From Gammaproteobacteria bacterium (GTDB lineage Bacteria > Pseudomonadota > Gammaproteobacteria > Burkholderiales > Nitrosomonadaceae): 64,000 nucleotides of DNA. Below, one piece after another: positions 28,601 through 37,229 of this stretch (position 1 is the first letter of the stretch; every line of letters starts with the position of its first letter). A program made the translations under genes and the position numbers. A model generated the notes under the pieces. That model saw only the letters and a program-made list of their open reading frames with translations. It was not told where the DNA came from and searched no databases. Location of the stretch: contig CP054179.1 of NCBI GenBank assembly GCA_015709615.1, positions 434,001-498,000 of the forward strand, written 5' to 3'.

Positions 28601-30796
28601 TTAAGTTGTGGTCAGCTTGGCGTATTCGAGCAACAGCCACTTTGTACCAGCGTGATCGAAATTGACTTGAACACGCGCATCGCTGCCGCTGCCTTCGTAG
28701 TTAATGATGACGCCGGTGCCGAATTTGGCATGCGTTACCGTCTGCCCAATCCGCCATTCGCCGCCGGAAGATTTTGCCTGATTGTAGGAAGTTCTTGAAA
28801 TACTGGCAGATTCGCTACCGGCATTGGAAAAATAAGCATTCATAGACGTTCGCGGCGTTGCTTGCAACCACTTCAAACACTGTGGCGGGATTTCGTCGAG
28901 AAAACGCGATGCGATGTGATAGCGAGTCTGGCCATGCAGCATGCGGCTTTGTGCAAAACTCAAATACAAACGGCGGCGGGCGCGTGTCATAGCCACATAC
29001 ATCAACCGTCTTTCCTCGGCGATGCCGTTGACTTCGTTCAGACTGTTTTCGTGCGGAAATAACCCTTCCTCCAGGCCACTCAAGAAAACGCTGTGAAATT
29101 CCAGTCCCTTGGCGGCATGCACCGTCATCAACTGCAATGCATCCTGGCCGCTACCGGCTTGATGCTCGCCCGCTTCCAGCGAAGCATGCGCGAGAAACTC
29201 CGCCAGACTGTCGTTCTCTGCTTCATGCACAAAACTGGTCGCGGCGTTGATCAGTTCGTTTAAATTTTCCAACCGTTCCGCGCTCTCGCGCTCCTTGCCG
29301 TAATGTGCCAGCAAGCCGCTGTCTATCAACATATGTTCGACGATCTGCGGGAGCGGCAATGTTTTACAGCGTTGCTGCAAAGCCAGGATCAAATGCACGA
29401 ACGCCGCAATGCCTTTTAACGTTTCCGGCGATTTCTGCAGCACTGCCGATTCACCACCACACTTATGCACGGCGGCAATCCACAAACTGCCGCCGTGTAC
29501 TTTGGCGTCTTCCTGCAGTTGTTCCAGGCTGCGGGCGCCGATGCCGCGCGCTGGGAAATTAATCACGCGCAGCAGCGCGCTGTCATCGTCGGGGTTGGCA
29601 ATCAGGCGCAAATAAGCCAGCGCATGCTTGATTTCCTGGCGATCGAAGAATCGCATGCCGCCGTACACGCGATACGGCAGCGCGGCATTGAACAGGCTAT
29701 GTTCCAGCACGCGCGATTGCGCATTGGAACGGTACAGCAGCGCTATTTCCGACAATGCAATACCTTCCGCGTGCAAGGTTTTGATCTCATCGACGATAAA
29801 AGCGGCTTCATCGAAATCGTTCGGCGCATTATAAACGCGCAACAATTCCCCCTTGCCTTCCGCCGTCCAGAGATTTTTCCCCAGCCGCTCGCTGTTGTTT
29901 TCAATCAGGGCGTTGGCCGCATCCAGGATATTGCCGTGCGAACGGTAATTCTGTTCCAGTTTGATAATCCGGGTGATGCCGAAATCATGTTCAAAGTCGC
30001 GCATGTTACCGCTGTAAGCGCCACGGAACGCATAGATACTTTGGTCGTCATCGCCGACGGCAAAGACCGCCGCGGCATTTTGGCTTCCCGCGCCGGCGAG
30101 CAGTTTCAGCCATTTGTATTGCAACGGATTGGTATCCTGGAATTCATCTACCAGAATGTGTTGAAAACGCTCGCGGTAATGCCGACACAGGATTTCATTG
30201 CGGTTTAGCAACTCATAACAGCGCAGCAGCAATTCGGCGAAATCCACCGCGCCTTCCTTCTGACATTGCAATTCATAAGCTTGATACATTTCCTGCAAGC
30301 GGCGCGAGTAAGCATCTTCCACTGCAACATAAGCCGCACGCAACCCGGCTTCCTTGGCGTTATTAATGAACCATTGCACCTGGCGCGGCGGAAATTTCTT
30401 CTCGTCAGCCGATAAATCTTTCAGAATCCGTTTGATTAAAGCCAGTTGATCGGTGGAGTCGAGAATCTGAAACGCTTGCGGCAAACCGGCGTCTTGATAA
30501 TGGGTTCGCAGCATGCGATGGCACAAACCATGAAACGTGCCGACCCACATACCGCGCGGATTGACCGGCAGCATTGCGGTGATACGCGTCAGCATTTCTT
30601 TCGCTGCCTTGTTGGTAAACGTCACGGCGAGAATACCGTACGGACTTACTTGGCCTGATTGGATCAGATACGCGATGCGTGTTGTCAGAACGCGTGTTTT
30701 GCCGCTACCGGCGCCAGCCAGCACCAATACCGATTGATGCGGCAGCGTGATGGCTTCGAGTTGTTGCGGATTAAGATCGGATAATAAAGAAGTCAT
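28601..30796 (-). CDS. uvrD: DNA helicase II (UvrD)
   Basis: A 731-residue superfamily 1A helicase for nucleotide excision and mismatch repair. It starts 'MTSLLSDLNPQQLEAI' (Q motif), with Walker A 'GAGSGKTRVLTTR' (about 29-41), motif II 'LVDEFQDTNPLQ', motif III 'GDDDQSIYAFRGA', motif IV 'LEQNYRS', motif V 'LMTVHAAKGLEFHSVF' and motif VI 'RRLMYVAMTRARRRL'. The C-terminus has the Tudor-like tail 'WRIGQTVTHAKFGTGVIINYEG' of UvrD/PcrA. Convergent with the BPSS1780-like gene. Confidence 0.95.
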   Translation of the reverse strand: MTSLLSDLNPQQLEAITLPHQSVLVLAGAGSGKTRVLTTRIAYLIQSGQVSPYGILAVTFTNKAAKEMLTRITAMLPVNPRGMWVGTFHGLCHRMLRTHYQDAGLPQAFQILDSTDQLALIKRILKDLSADEKKFPPRQVQWFINNAKEAGLRAAYVAVEDAYSRRLQEMYQAYELQCQKEGAVDFAELLLRCYELLNRNEILCRHYRERFQHILVDEFQDTNPLQYKWLKLLAGAGSQNAAAVFAVGDDDQSIYAFRGAYSGNMRDFEHDFGITRIIKLEQNYRSHGNILDAANALIENNSERLGKNLWTAEGKGELLRVYNAPNDFDEAAFIVDEIKTLHAEGIALSEIALLYRSNAQSRVLEHSLFNAALPYRVYGGMRFFDRQEIKHALAYLRLIANPDDDSALLRVINFPARGIGARSLEQLQEDAKVHGGSLWIAAVHKCGGESAVLQKSPETLKGIAAFVHLILALQQRCKTLPLPQIVEHMLIDSGLLAHYGKERESAERLENLNELINAATSFVHEAENDSLAEFLAHASLEAGEHQAGSGQDALQLMTVHAAKGLEFHSVFLSGLEEGLFPHENSLNEVNGIAEERRLMYVAMTRARRRLYLSFAQSRMLHGQTRYHIASRFLDEIPPQCLKWLQATPRTSMNAYFSNAGSESASISRTSYNQAKSSGGEWRIGQTVTHAKFGTGVIINYEGSGSDARVQVNFDHAGTKWLLLEYAKLTTT

Positions 30797-30893
30797 GAAG
30801 CCATATAGCCCGCGGAAGCTTGGCTATACATGAAACCAACCGTGAGAAAGCCATAGTCAATGCGCTGATTAATTCAGAATCCGATAAATGAAT

Positions 30894-30918
30894 TGATTCA
30901 TGATATCGTGATTCATGA
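30894..30918. repeat. Short direct repeat TGATTCATGA
   Basis: Two perfect copies of TGATTCATGA (30894-30903 and 30909-30918) are separated by 5 bp, giving a 15-bp period, in the gap between the prk stop and the uvrD start. The same stretch can form A/T-rich stems around ATTCATGAAT. It may be a regulator-binding site for uvrD or a weak terminator for prk. Confidence 0.4.
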
Positions 30919-30944
30919 ATTAATCGATCGTTGATCGGCTGCCG

Positions 30945-31814
30945 CTATGCCCTGCTTTTGGCCACGATGTCCAGAATCAGCGGCGTCAATATCAATTCAA
31001 TCGCCATACCCATTTTGCCGCCAGGAACAACGATGGTATTGGGACGAGACATGAATGAGTCATGGATCATGCGCAGCAGGAATGGAAAATCCGCCGTCTC
31101 AGGATGTCTAAAACGAATCACGACCATACTCTCGTCCAATGTCGGAATTTCCCGGGCGATAAACGGATTGGAAGTGTCGACCGTGGGCACACGCTGGAAA
31201 TTGATATGTGTGCGCGAAAATTGCGGCGTGATGTAATGCACGTAATCGTGCATACGGCGCAAAATGGTGTGTGTAACGGCTTCCGCCGAATAACCGCGCG
31301 CACTGGTGTCGCGGTATATTTTTTGAATCCACTCGAGATTCACGATCGGCACAACGCCAACCAGCAAATCGACATATTGGGCAACATCAGCCGTGTCGCT
31401 TTTCGCACCGCCGTGCAGACCTTCATAAAACAGCAGATCCGATCCGTGAGGAATCGGCGACCAAGGGGTAAATGTTCCCGCTTTTTGCTGCCAAGGCTTG
31501 GCTTCTTCATCGTTGTGCAAATACAAACGGGTTTGGCCGCTGCCGCTCGCGCCATATTCCTTGAAGAGCGCTTCCAGTTTCTCAAATTCGTTGGCTTCCG
31601 GGCCAAAATGGCTGATCGCGCGGCCGCCGTTTTTTTCCGATTCGGCCACGGCTTGTTTCATCGATTCGCGATCGTAGCGATGAAAGCTATCGCCTTCAAC
31701 GATCGCAGCTTTCAATTTCTCGCGGCGGAAAATATGTTCAAAGCTGTTTTTAACCGTTGAGGTACCTGCGCCTGATGATCCGGTAACGGCGATAACCGGG
31801 TGTTTTTGCGACAT
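30945..31814 (-). CDS. prk: Phosphoribulokinase
   Basis: A 289-residue kinase making ribulose 1,5-bisphosphate, the CO2 acceptor of the Calvin cycle. The proteobacterial class I enzyme is recognised from Walker A 'GSSGAGTSTVKNSFE' (about 12-26), 'VEGDSFHRYDRESMK' (Asp42-like), 'HFGPEANEFEKLE', 'LLFYEGLHGG' (Walker B) and 'DLLVGVVPIVNLEWIQKI'. No other Calvin-cycle gene is adjacent. AGGAGAAAAT precedes the ATG. Its presence supports autotrophic growth. Confidence 0.96.
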   Translation of the reverse strand: MSQKHPVIAVTGSSGAGTSTVKNSFEHIFRREKLKAAIVEGDSFHRYDRESMKQAVAESEKNGGRAISHFGPEANEFEKLEALFKEYGASGSGQTRLYLHNDEEAKPWQQKAGTFTPWSPIPHGSDLLFYEGLHGGAKSDTADVAQYVDLLVGVVPIVNLEWIQKIYRDTSARGYSAEAVTHTILRRMHDYVHYITPQFSRTHINFQRVPTVDTSNPFIAREIPTLDESMVVIRFRHPETADFPFLLRMIHDSFMSRPNTIVVPGGKMGMAIELILTPLILDIVAKSRA

Positions 31815-32012
31815 TCTTATTTTCTCCTAAAATATATCACTATTAAAATTTTGCATCCTATATGATACCTTTTTTCTACTACTCTTTGACAGGGGTAATT
31901 GTTGAATGCCATGCCGGGTAAAAAGAAACATACCGATCCGCATGAATCGGCTTGTCCCGGTATCCGGCTGCAATTGACCTTGAGCGCTAAAGCACAAGAT
32001 GGAGTAAACACC

Positions 32013-32552
32013 ATGAAAATAACCAGACAATGGTTGATGTCGTCAATAACCTGTATGCTCGCGGCTTGCGTCAGTTTACCGTCCGGTCCCAGCGTGATGA
32101 CTTTGCCGGGTTCCGGTAAAAGCTTCGAGCAATTCCGGCATGATGATTACGATTGCCGCCGCTATGCATATGAACAAATCGGAGGTTTGACGCCGCGGCA
32201 ATCGGCGCAATCCAGCGGCGTGCAAAGCGCGGCGGTTGGCGCCGGACTGGGGGCAGCGGCCGGTACCGCCATTGCGGACGGCGGGGCGGCAATCGGCGCC
32301 GGCACCGGCTTGCTCGCAGGCGGGTTGGCGGGCTCAGGCGCGGCCAGTACATCGGCGTACGTCAATCAGCACCGCTATGACATGAGTTATATTCAATGCA
32401 TGTATGCTAAAGGACATCGCGTCCCGGTATCCGGCAGAATAACCGGCGGCGCACCGACGGCTACTAGCAGCGGCGCTGTTTCGGCACCATCCGGCTTTAA
32501 TCCGCCACCGCCACCTCCGGGAAATCCCCCTCCGCCACCCCCCGCACGGTAA
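32013..32552 (+). CDS. Glycine-zipper lipoprotein with proline-rich tail
   Basis: A 179-residue lipoprotein: signal 'MKITRQWLMSSITCMLAAC', with the lipobox L-A-A-C at about 16-19. Residues about 75-120 form a glycine zipper ('AVGAGLGAAAGTAIADGGAAIGAGTGLLAGGLAG'-like), common in outer-membrane-associated proteins. The last 15 residues are 'NPPPPPPGNPPPPPPAR'. 'FRHDDYDCRRYAYEQ' and 'YIQCMYAKGHRVPV' are typical of this lipoprotein type. The frame is open from 31899, but ATG 32013 has GGAG upstream and a good signal sequence. Function unknown. Confidence 0.8.
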   Translation: MKITRQWLMSSITCMLAACVSLPSGPSVMTLPGSGKSFEQFRHDDYDCRRYAYEQIGGLTPRQSAQSSGVQSAAVGAGLGAAAGTAIADGGAAIGAGTGLLAGGLAGSGAASTSAYVNQHRYDMSYIQCMYAKGHRVPVSGRITGGAPTATSSGAVSAPSGFNPPPPPPGNPPPPPPAR

Positions 32553-32832
32553 CCTGTCATGACTAGACGGCAAAGCGGTATCTGGCGGCAAACATGCAAA
32601 GCTTTATCGTCAGCATTCAGAAAACGAACTGTCAGCAGTATGAACAAATACTCAGGTAATACGATTTCCCGGCTTACCAAACGGTTAATAACTCAGTATC
32701 ATATTGCGCTAAAATTAACGCAGCAAATTGACCGACTGATTCACCAGCAACCAGCGGTTCAAAGTGGCAGTAAAATTTAATTTTTCTGCAAACTGCAACT
32801 GAACTTTACGATAAGAACATAGGAGTATAACT

Positions 32833-33351
32833 GTGCATCCGATAGTACCTGTCATTATGTCACTTGGCGCCATTTTGTTCCTCATAGGAATAGGCATTCA
32901 AGCTTGGTTTGGCGTAAAACGTATCAACACCATCAAACTGCGCGGAAAGGAATATAAGCTCTGGCAGTTTGTAGCAGTCACAGCGGGATTAGGCACTACG
33001 CTGTTCATGATCTCGGTTTTGATCCCGAAATATATACCTTATCAGCCGGAACAAGCTCCCCAGACGGTATCCGTTCTACCCGAAAATCTGAAATATGAAT
33101 TGGAATCCACGCTATCCAGCCTGAATCTCAATAACGATGCCATGAAGGCCGCCATCAACCGGTTCCAGATTGAATATCAGATGGCATCGCAAAAAGGCGA
33201 CAAAAACACAATGGATCTGCTGGCTTTGGAAATGGCCTATAGGGTCAGGATGGAACTGGAAAAACGGGAAATCCCGGAAAGCCGCATTGAGCGCGAAGTT
33301 GAGAGAGTTCTTGCCATTCTGAAACAACCGGCCAAACAAGACGGCAAGTAA
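32833..33351 (+). CDS. Two-TM membrane protein, unknown
   Basis: A 172-residue protein starting at GTG with AGGAG 8 bp upstream. Two hydrophobic helices (about 5-25 and 47-66) are separated by a basic loop. A soluble C-terminal part (70-172) is strongly helical and charged ('LALEMAYRVRMELEKREIPESRIEREVERVLAIL'), likely cytoplasmic or periplasmic coiled coil. I do not recognise a family. The 280 bp upstream (32553-32832) hold no convincing gene. Confidence 0.65.
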   Translation: MHPIVPVIMSLGAILFLIGIGIQAWFGVKRINTIKLRGKEYKLWQFVAVTAGLGTTLFMISVLIPKYIPYQPEQAPQTVSVLPENLKYELESTLSSLNLNNDAMKAAINRFQIEYQMASQKGDKNTMDLLALEMAYRVRMELEKREIPESRIEREVERVLAILKQPAKQDGK

Positions 33352-33409
33352 GAAAATAATCCGGCATTTCGGTAAAATGCTCGATTCTATTCATTTTTTG
33401 GGATTTACC

Positions 33410-33772
33410 ATGAAAAAATCGATTCAAGCTTTATTCATCGCGTTCGTGTTGTTTCTGGCAGCGCCAAATCTTGTATTGGCTGATCAGTATCCGGACAAAG
33501 TGGTTGAGAAATTGGGCAATGGCATTGCGAATGCAGTGACCGGTGTGGTCGAAATACCTAAAACGATCACCATTGTCGGCAACCGGGATGGCGTCATTCA
33601 CGGCATGACTGTCGGTTTATTGACCGGAATTGCCAATGCCGTGGGACGCACACTGAGCGGAGCTTTTGATATTGCGACATTCTTGGTGCCGACGACGCCT
33701 TTCGTCAAACCGGCTAACATCTGGGATGATTTCAACCGGGAAACCACTTTCGTCGAAGCACATATGCGCTGA
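33410..33772 (+). CDS. Exosortase system-associated protein, TIGR04073-like
   Basis: A 120-residue secreted protein: signal peptide 1-25 ('SIQALFIAFVLFLAAPNLVLA' core), then 'KVVEKLGNGIANAVTGVVEIPKTI' and 'GMTVGLLTGIANAVGRTLSGAFDIATFLVPTTP', a two-helix hairpin pattern like TIGR04073, a small family found in genomes with PEP-CTERM/exosortase systems. Its role is unknown. Met 33410 gives the signal peptide, whereas the frame extends up to 33377. Confidence 0.75.
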   Translation: MKKSIQALFIAFVLFLAAPNLVLADQYPDKVVEKLGNGIANAVTGVVEIPKTITIVGNRDGVIHGMTVGLLTGIANAVGRTLSGAFDIATFLVPTTPFVKPANIWDDFNRETTFVEAHMR

Positions 33773-33843
33773 TGGCTTATTTTCTCTGCCACTGCACATA
33801 CCTTGCGGAAAAGCCTTGACAGAGAATAATCGCGCTTCAGAAA

Positions 33844-34293
33844 TTAAATGGAGTTACTGAAATTAGCCGGTGGTGAGTCCGTCTCCAAACACTCGCTGAA
33901 AACGTAACTATTTTCCTCCTCGGCGAATCCTTCACTTTCCACCAATGTAAAGCTGACACAATCCTTGTTTTTGAAGAAGTAGCGGTATTTATCCGGCTGA
34001 CCCTTTTCAGGCAAGGCAATTTCGTGGAACAAACCGTCCATGATCCACCAGCGGCCGGATTCGGTGAAATCTCTTGCCGTTTCATCCTTTTCCGTGAAAC
34101 TGAATTCGATGATATAGGTGCCGTCGGCATTGCGTGTTTGCTTCCAGCGCTTCAATGTACCGCCCTCTTCCAGATATTCACCCGTCCACACACCGATCAA
34201 TTTGACATCGAACGAGGGGCGTTGCTTACCGTCTGAAATCATTTGGCACCCCAGCAAGACAAGCGTCAAGCATGGCAAAAATAACCACTTCAT
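33844..34293 (-). CDS. Small lipoprotein, promoter separated by IS1595 insertion
   Basis: A 149-residue lipoprotein: 'MKWLFLPCLTLVLLGC', with lipobox L-L-G-C at about 13-16. The mature part is a compact beta-rich domain ('LIGVWTGEYLEEGGTLKRWKQTRNADGTYIIEF', 'ESGRWWIMDGLFHEI') resembling lipocalin-like small proteins that begin with G-x-W, but no family is named with confidence. AAAAGGAAAATG lies just before the ATG. The IS1595 element ends 20 bp upstream, so native promoter sequences now lie 750 bp away. Confidence 0.72.
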   Translation of the reverse strand: MKWLFLPCLTLVLLGCQMISDGKQRPSFDVKLIGVWTGEYLEEGGTLKRWKQTRNADGTYIIEFSFTEKDETARDFTESGRWWIMDGLFHEIALPEKGQPDKYRYFFKNKDCVSFTLVESEGFAEEENSYVFSECLETDSPPANFSNSI

Positions 34294-34313
34294 TCATTTT
34301 CCTTTTTATCGCA

Positions 34314-35051
34314 GGGTCTTAGGAAGTTAAAGCGGGTTTAAACGTAACAATTTAAGAATTTCATGATAGAGATTATCACGGCGATGATTAAAACGAAATT
34401 CGGTTTCTTTCAAGTGCAGGTAGAAAGTATGTTCGGGCACACCATTGAACTTGGCCAAACGTCTTTTAGCAAAACTCCAGAAAGACTCGATACCATTAAT
34501 ATGCCGCTCGCCACTGGCAAACTCATTGTCACCATGGTGAACCCTGAAGTGCTTATCAAAGCCGATATCGACCAATCCGTCATAACCACGCCATCCATCG
34601 GAATGGATTACGGTATCGGGCGCTACATGCCCACGGATAATGGCTTGCAATGTCGCTTTAGAGCAATCTGGAACAATCTCTGTATAAACTTTTCCTTGGC
34701 GTTTAAGCACACCAAAGACTATTGTTTTGCCATAAGCGCCCCGCCCCCTTTTACCCCTGACTCGCTGGGCACCAAAGTAAGACTCATCAACTTCTACAGA
34801 ACCTTGCAGAGGGGATTCAAGTTCGCAATTCTGGGCAATTCGCTGTCGTATTTTAAGATAAATGGTATTGACGGATCGGATAGAAATGCCGGTCAATTGG
34901 GCTGTGTCAGTAGCAGTAAAATCCATCGAAAAACATCGAATAAGTTGCCTGAATTTTGCTTCTCTGATTCGAGAACGAAAATAGTATCTGTTTTTAGCAT
35001 TCATCTCAGAAAGTTAGCACACTTTAGTAAGTGCTTAACTTCCTAAGACCC
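34314..35051 (-). mobile_element. IS1595-family insertion sequence
   Basis: A 738-bp element bounded by a perfect 17-bp terminal inverted repeat (GGGTCTTAGGAAGTTAA at the left end and its complement at the right). It is flanked by a 7-bp direct repeat, TATCGCA (34307-34313 and 35052-35058), consistent with target duplication; 8 bp is more usual for this family. It encodes one transposase and has a single copy in the window. Confidence 0.92.
34327..35004 (-). CDS. IS1595-family transposase
   Basis: A 225-residue DDE-type transposase with 'GSVEVDESYFGAQRVRGKRGRGAYGKTIVFGVLKR' (first Asp in VDES), 'VIHSDGWRGYDGL' (second Asp) and 'GERHINGIESFWSFAKRRL' (His/Asn and Glu region, as in the ISXO2-like domain). 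No N-terminal zinc-ribbon extension is present, matching the short IS1016-like members. The ORF is complete and intact. Confidence 0.93.
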   Translation of the reverse strand: MNAKNRYYFRSRIREAKFRQLIRCFSMDFTATDTAQLTGISIRSVNTIYLKIRQRIAQNCELESPLQGSVEVDESYFGAQRVRGKRGRGAYGKTIVFGVLKRQGKVYTEIVPDCSKATLQAIIRGHVAPDTVIHSDGWRGYDGLVDIGFDKHFRVHHGDNEFASGERHINGIESFWSFAKRRLAKFNGVPEHTFYLHLKETEFRFNHRRDNLYHEILKLLRLNPL

Positions 35052-35301
35052 TATCGCAAATACATCGAAACATGCGGTACCGGGCGATTCTCACCGGATC
35101 CAGTAATAGTCCTGCAATGGGCACGTCACATCCCATTCTTATAATCCATCGCGTACTGTAAAGCCATACCCGGTGTGAGCCGGGAACCGGAAAATCCAGG
35201 ATCTGCAAGGAACGGTTCGAACACCCCACAACGCAGATAGCCGGATTGCCTGTACTTATCATCGTATTAAAGAATTTTTTAGATTTTTTCGGGAGAATAC
35301 A

Positions 35302-36705
35302 ATGTACAAACAAAAAATACTCGCTACTGTCGTTTCCGGGACGCTCATTATGCTTTCCGGAGCATCGCAAACCGTTGCCGCCAGCACCGCTTTTGACGAT
35401 TTTACCGCATTGCCTGGCAGCGTTGCTGCCGGGTCGTTAGCGGAATCCAGTCCGTTTCTACTCGCCAACCCAAGCTGGATTCAGCTTTCCATTGCCAACC
35501 GCAGCAACCAGCTGGCGCAGGGTCAGGCCAATAGCGGTAATTGGGACATGATCACAGCTAACGAAACCGGAGTTAATGCAGGGCGTTACTTGTTTATGCC
35601 ATTTGAAACGGGCAGCGCCGGTGTTCAGCGCATTGACTTGCTCAACCCCGATTACAATACCCGCACCGTAACCCTCGTTGCACCCGGTACGCAAGGATTC
35701 GTTTCTGGCGACGCCTCGCGCTGGACACCGTGGGGTTCTTATCTGACCGCGGAAGAATCATGGGGCGCCGGCAGCACCAAAGGCCGCTTGTTTGAACTGA
35801 CCAACTCAATCACCGCAACCGGTACGGGCGATTCCCATTTCGTGCAACGCTCTGTCATTCCGCACGTATCGCACGAAGGCCTGGCATTCGACAAAAACAA
35901 TAACTTTTACTTTATCGACGAAGTCAACGGTGGCGGCATCTACAAGTTTGTTTCCACCCAACCGGATGCAACCAACGGTGATGATTATTTCGCCGCCGGT
36001 CAAACTTTCGTGATGCAAGTGAACGGCGGCGGCAATGCCAATGCAACCGGCGCCATTACTTGGGCGCCGATCACCGATGCCAATGGCGGTGCGTTAGCCG
36101 GTGTTTCGGTGCTAAATGCCGACGGCAGCATTGATGGCCGTTTATCCGCAAATAATGCTTTGGGCACCGACTATCAGCGCCCGGAAGATCTCGAAATAAA
36201 GACACTGGCCAATGGTGATCAGATTTTGTATGTTGCGACCACAACCACGGATGAAGTTTATTCGTTTAATCTTGATAGCAACAACGCCAGCTTATTTGTC
36301 AATACAACGACGTTAGATCAAGCAACAGGTCTGAGTGTAGGTAGCACATTTCACAATCCGGATAATCTGGCGATCGATGCCAAGGGCAATATTTACATCA
36401 TTGAAGATCAACCTGGCGGCGAAGCTGACATTTGGTTCGCCACGGACACCAATCATGATGGCGTCGCCGAATCGATCGGCCGCTGGGCTTCCATGTCTAC
36501 TTTGGGAGCCGAGCCGACCGGGCTTTATTTCGACAAATTCAATCCCAATGTGGCTTATGTCAATGTGCAGCACCCTTTCAGCGGCGACGACCGTACCATC
36601 ATGATCGCCGTTCCGGAGCCCGAAACTTACGCCATGTTGCTGATAGGTCTCGGTTTGATTGGCGCTTTCGCAGATCGCAGAAAAAACTTTTCTCACGCCG
36701 GTTGA
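35302..36705 (+). CDS. PhoX-like (DUF839) protein with PEP-CTERM sorting signal
   Basis: A 467-residue secreted protein with a signal peptide (1-27) and C-terminal 'VPEPETYAMLLIGLGLIG' plus basic tail DRRK. The body resembles the DUF839/PhoX beta-propeller: 'WTPWGSYLTAEESWG' (PhoX metal-binding Glu region), 'VSHEGLAFDKNNNFYFIDEVNGGGIYKF', 'YQRPEDLEI', 'NPDNLAIDAKGNIYIIEDQPGG' and 'GAEPTGLYFDKFNPNVAYVNVQHP'. PhoX proteins are Ca/Fe-dependent phosphatases. Whether this one is catalytic is open, but several acidic positions remain. GGGAGAA precedes the ATG. Confidence 0.88.
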   Translation: MYKQKILATVVSGTLIMLSGASQTVAASTAFDDFTALPGSVAAGSLAESSPFLLANPSWIQLSIANRSNQLAQGQANSGNWDMITANETGVNAGRYLFMPFETGSAGVQRIDLLNPDYNTRTVTLVAPGTQGFVSGDASRWTPWGSYLTAEESWGAGSTKGRLFELTNSITATGTGDSHFVQRSVIPHVSHEGLAFDKNNNFYFIDEVNGGGIYKFVSTQPDATNGDDYFAAGQTFVMQVNGGGNANATGAITWAPITDANGGALAGVSVLNADGSIDGRLSANNALGTDYQRPEDLEIKTLANGDQILYVATTTTDEVYSFNLDSNNASLFVNTTTLDQATGLSVGSTFHNPDNLAIDAKGNIYIIEDQPGGEADIWFATDTNHDGVAESIGRWASMSTLGAEPTGLYFDKFNPNVAYVNVQHPFSGDDRTIMIAVPEPETYAMLLIGLGLIGAFADRRKNFSHAG

Positions 36706-36718
36706 GTCAGTTCTCGCT

Positions 36719-36799
36719 CCGGGAAAATCTTCTTCCCGGGCAACTCAACTATCGATAAATGCTCCATAGCAAATACCGCTGGCAAAACCGGCGGTATTT
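36719..36799 (+). terminator. Tandem hairpins after the PhoX-like gene
   Basis: A 7-bp GC-rich stem (CCGGGAA/TTCCCGG, 36719-36739) is followed by a 9-bp stem AAATACCGC/GCGGTATTT (36771-36799). They lie between converging genes and probably end both transcripts; neither has a long T run. Confidence 0.6.
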
Positions 36800-36860
36800 G
36801 CTCGGACAAAGTAAATCTTACCGATAGTAACGCGATGACCGATTTTGCTTGGTTGGGCCA

Positions 36861-37193
36861 TTAAAGTAACGTGAAGCCGATTTCCTTATTGACAGTATCC
36901 TTCACCGCATTAAGCGCCGAGTTGATTGCCGCTTCCGCAGCAAGAATGCCGAGCCCTTCAATCGTCATCAGCACCATGCGCGTGGCATTTTTTTGCATTT
37001 CCAGATGCAGCGCGGCTTGTTCCTTATTGATCTTGCCAGTGGCTTGCAGTGTTCCGATCATCACCAAGGTCTGTGCAAGTTTTTTCGCTTCCGCCTCGCC
37101 ATAATCTTTGACATCGGGCCATTTATCCGCAAGGCTGCCGTTCAATGCAGCAAGTATATCCTTTCCCAATTTAACCACATCAAGGCTCATCAT
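36861..37193 (-). CDS. Small helical protein, unknown, paired with lipoprotein
   Basis: A 110-residue, mostly helical protein with no signal peptide. The first half is charged ('VVKLGKDILAALNGSLADKWPDVKDYGEAEAKKLAQTL') and the second has an Ala-rich amphipathic helix ('GLGILAAEAAINSALNAVKDTV'). It starts after the lipoprotein stop with a 36-bp gap and the same orientation, so the two form a probable operon. GGAGAAC precedes the start. No family is recognised; the paired arrangement suggests a joint function. Confidence 0.65.
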   Translation of the reverse strand: MMSLDVVKLGKDILAALNGSLADKWPDVKDYGEAEAKKLAQTLVMIGTLQATGKINKEQAALHLEMQKNATRMVLMTIEGLGILAAEAAINSALNAVKDTVNKEIGFTLL

Positions 37194-37229
37194 GTTCTCC
37201 TCAGATAGATATCAATCGTTGGCCAGCAA

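Noticed and set aside
32559..32780. 73-codon ORF after the glycine-zipper lipoprotein
   Set aside because: No Shine-Dalgarno, no signal or domain pattern, and a composition like non-coding sequence.
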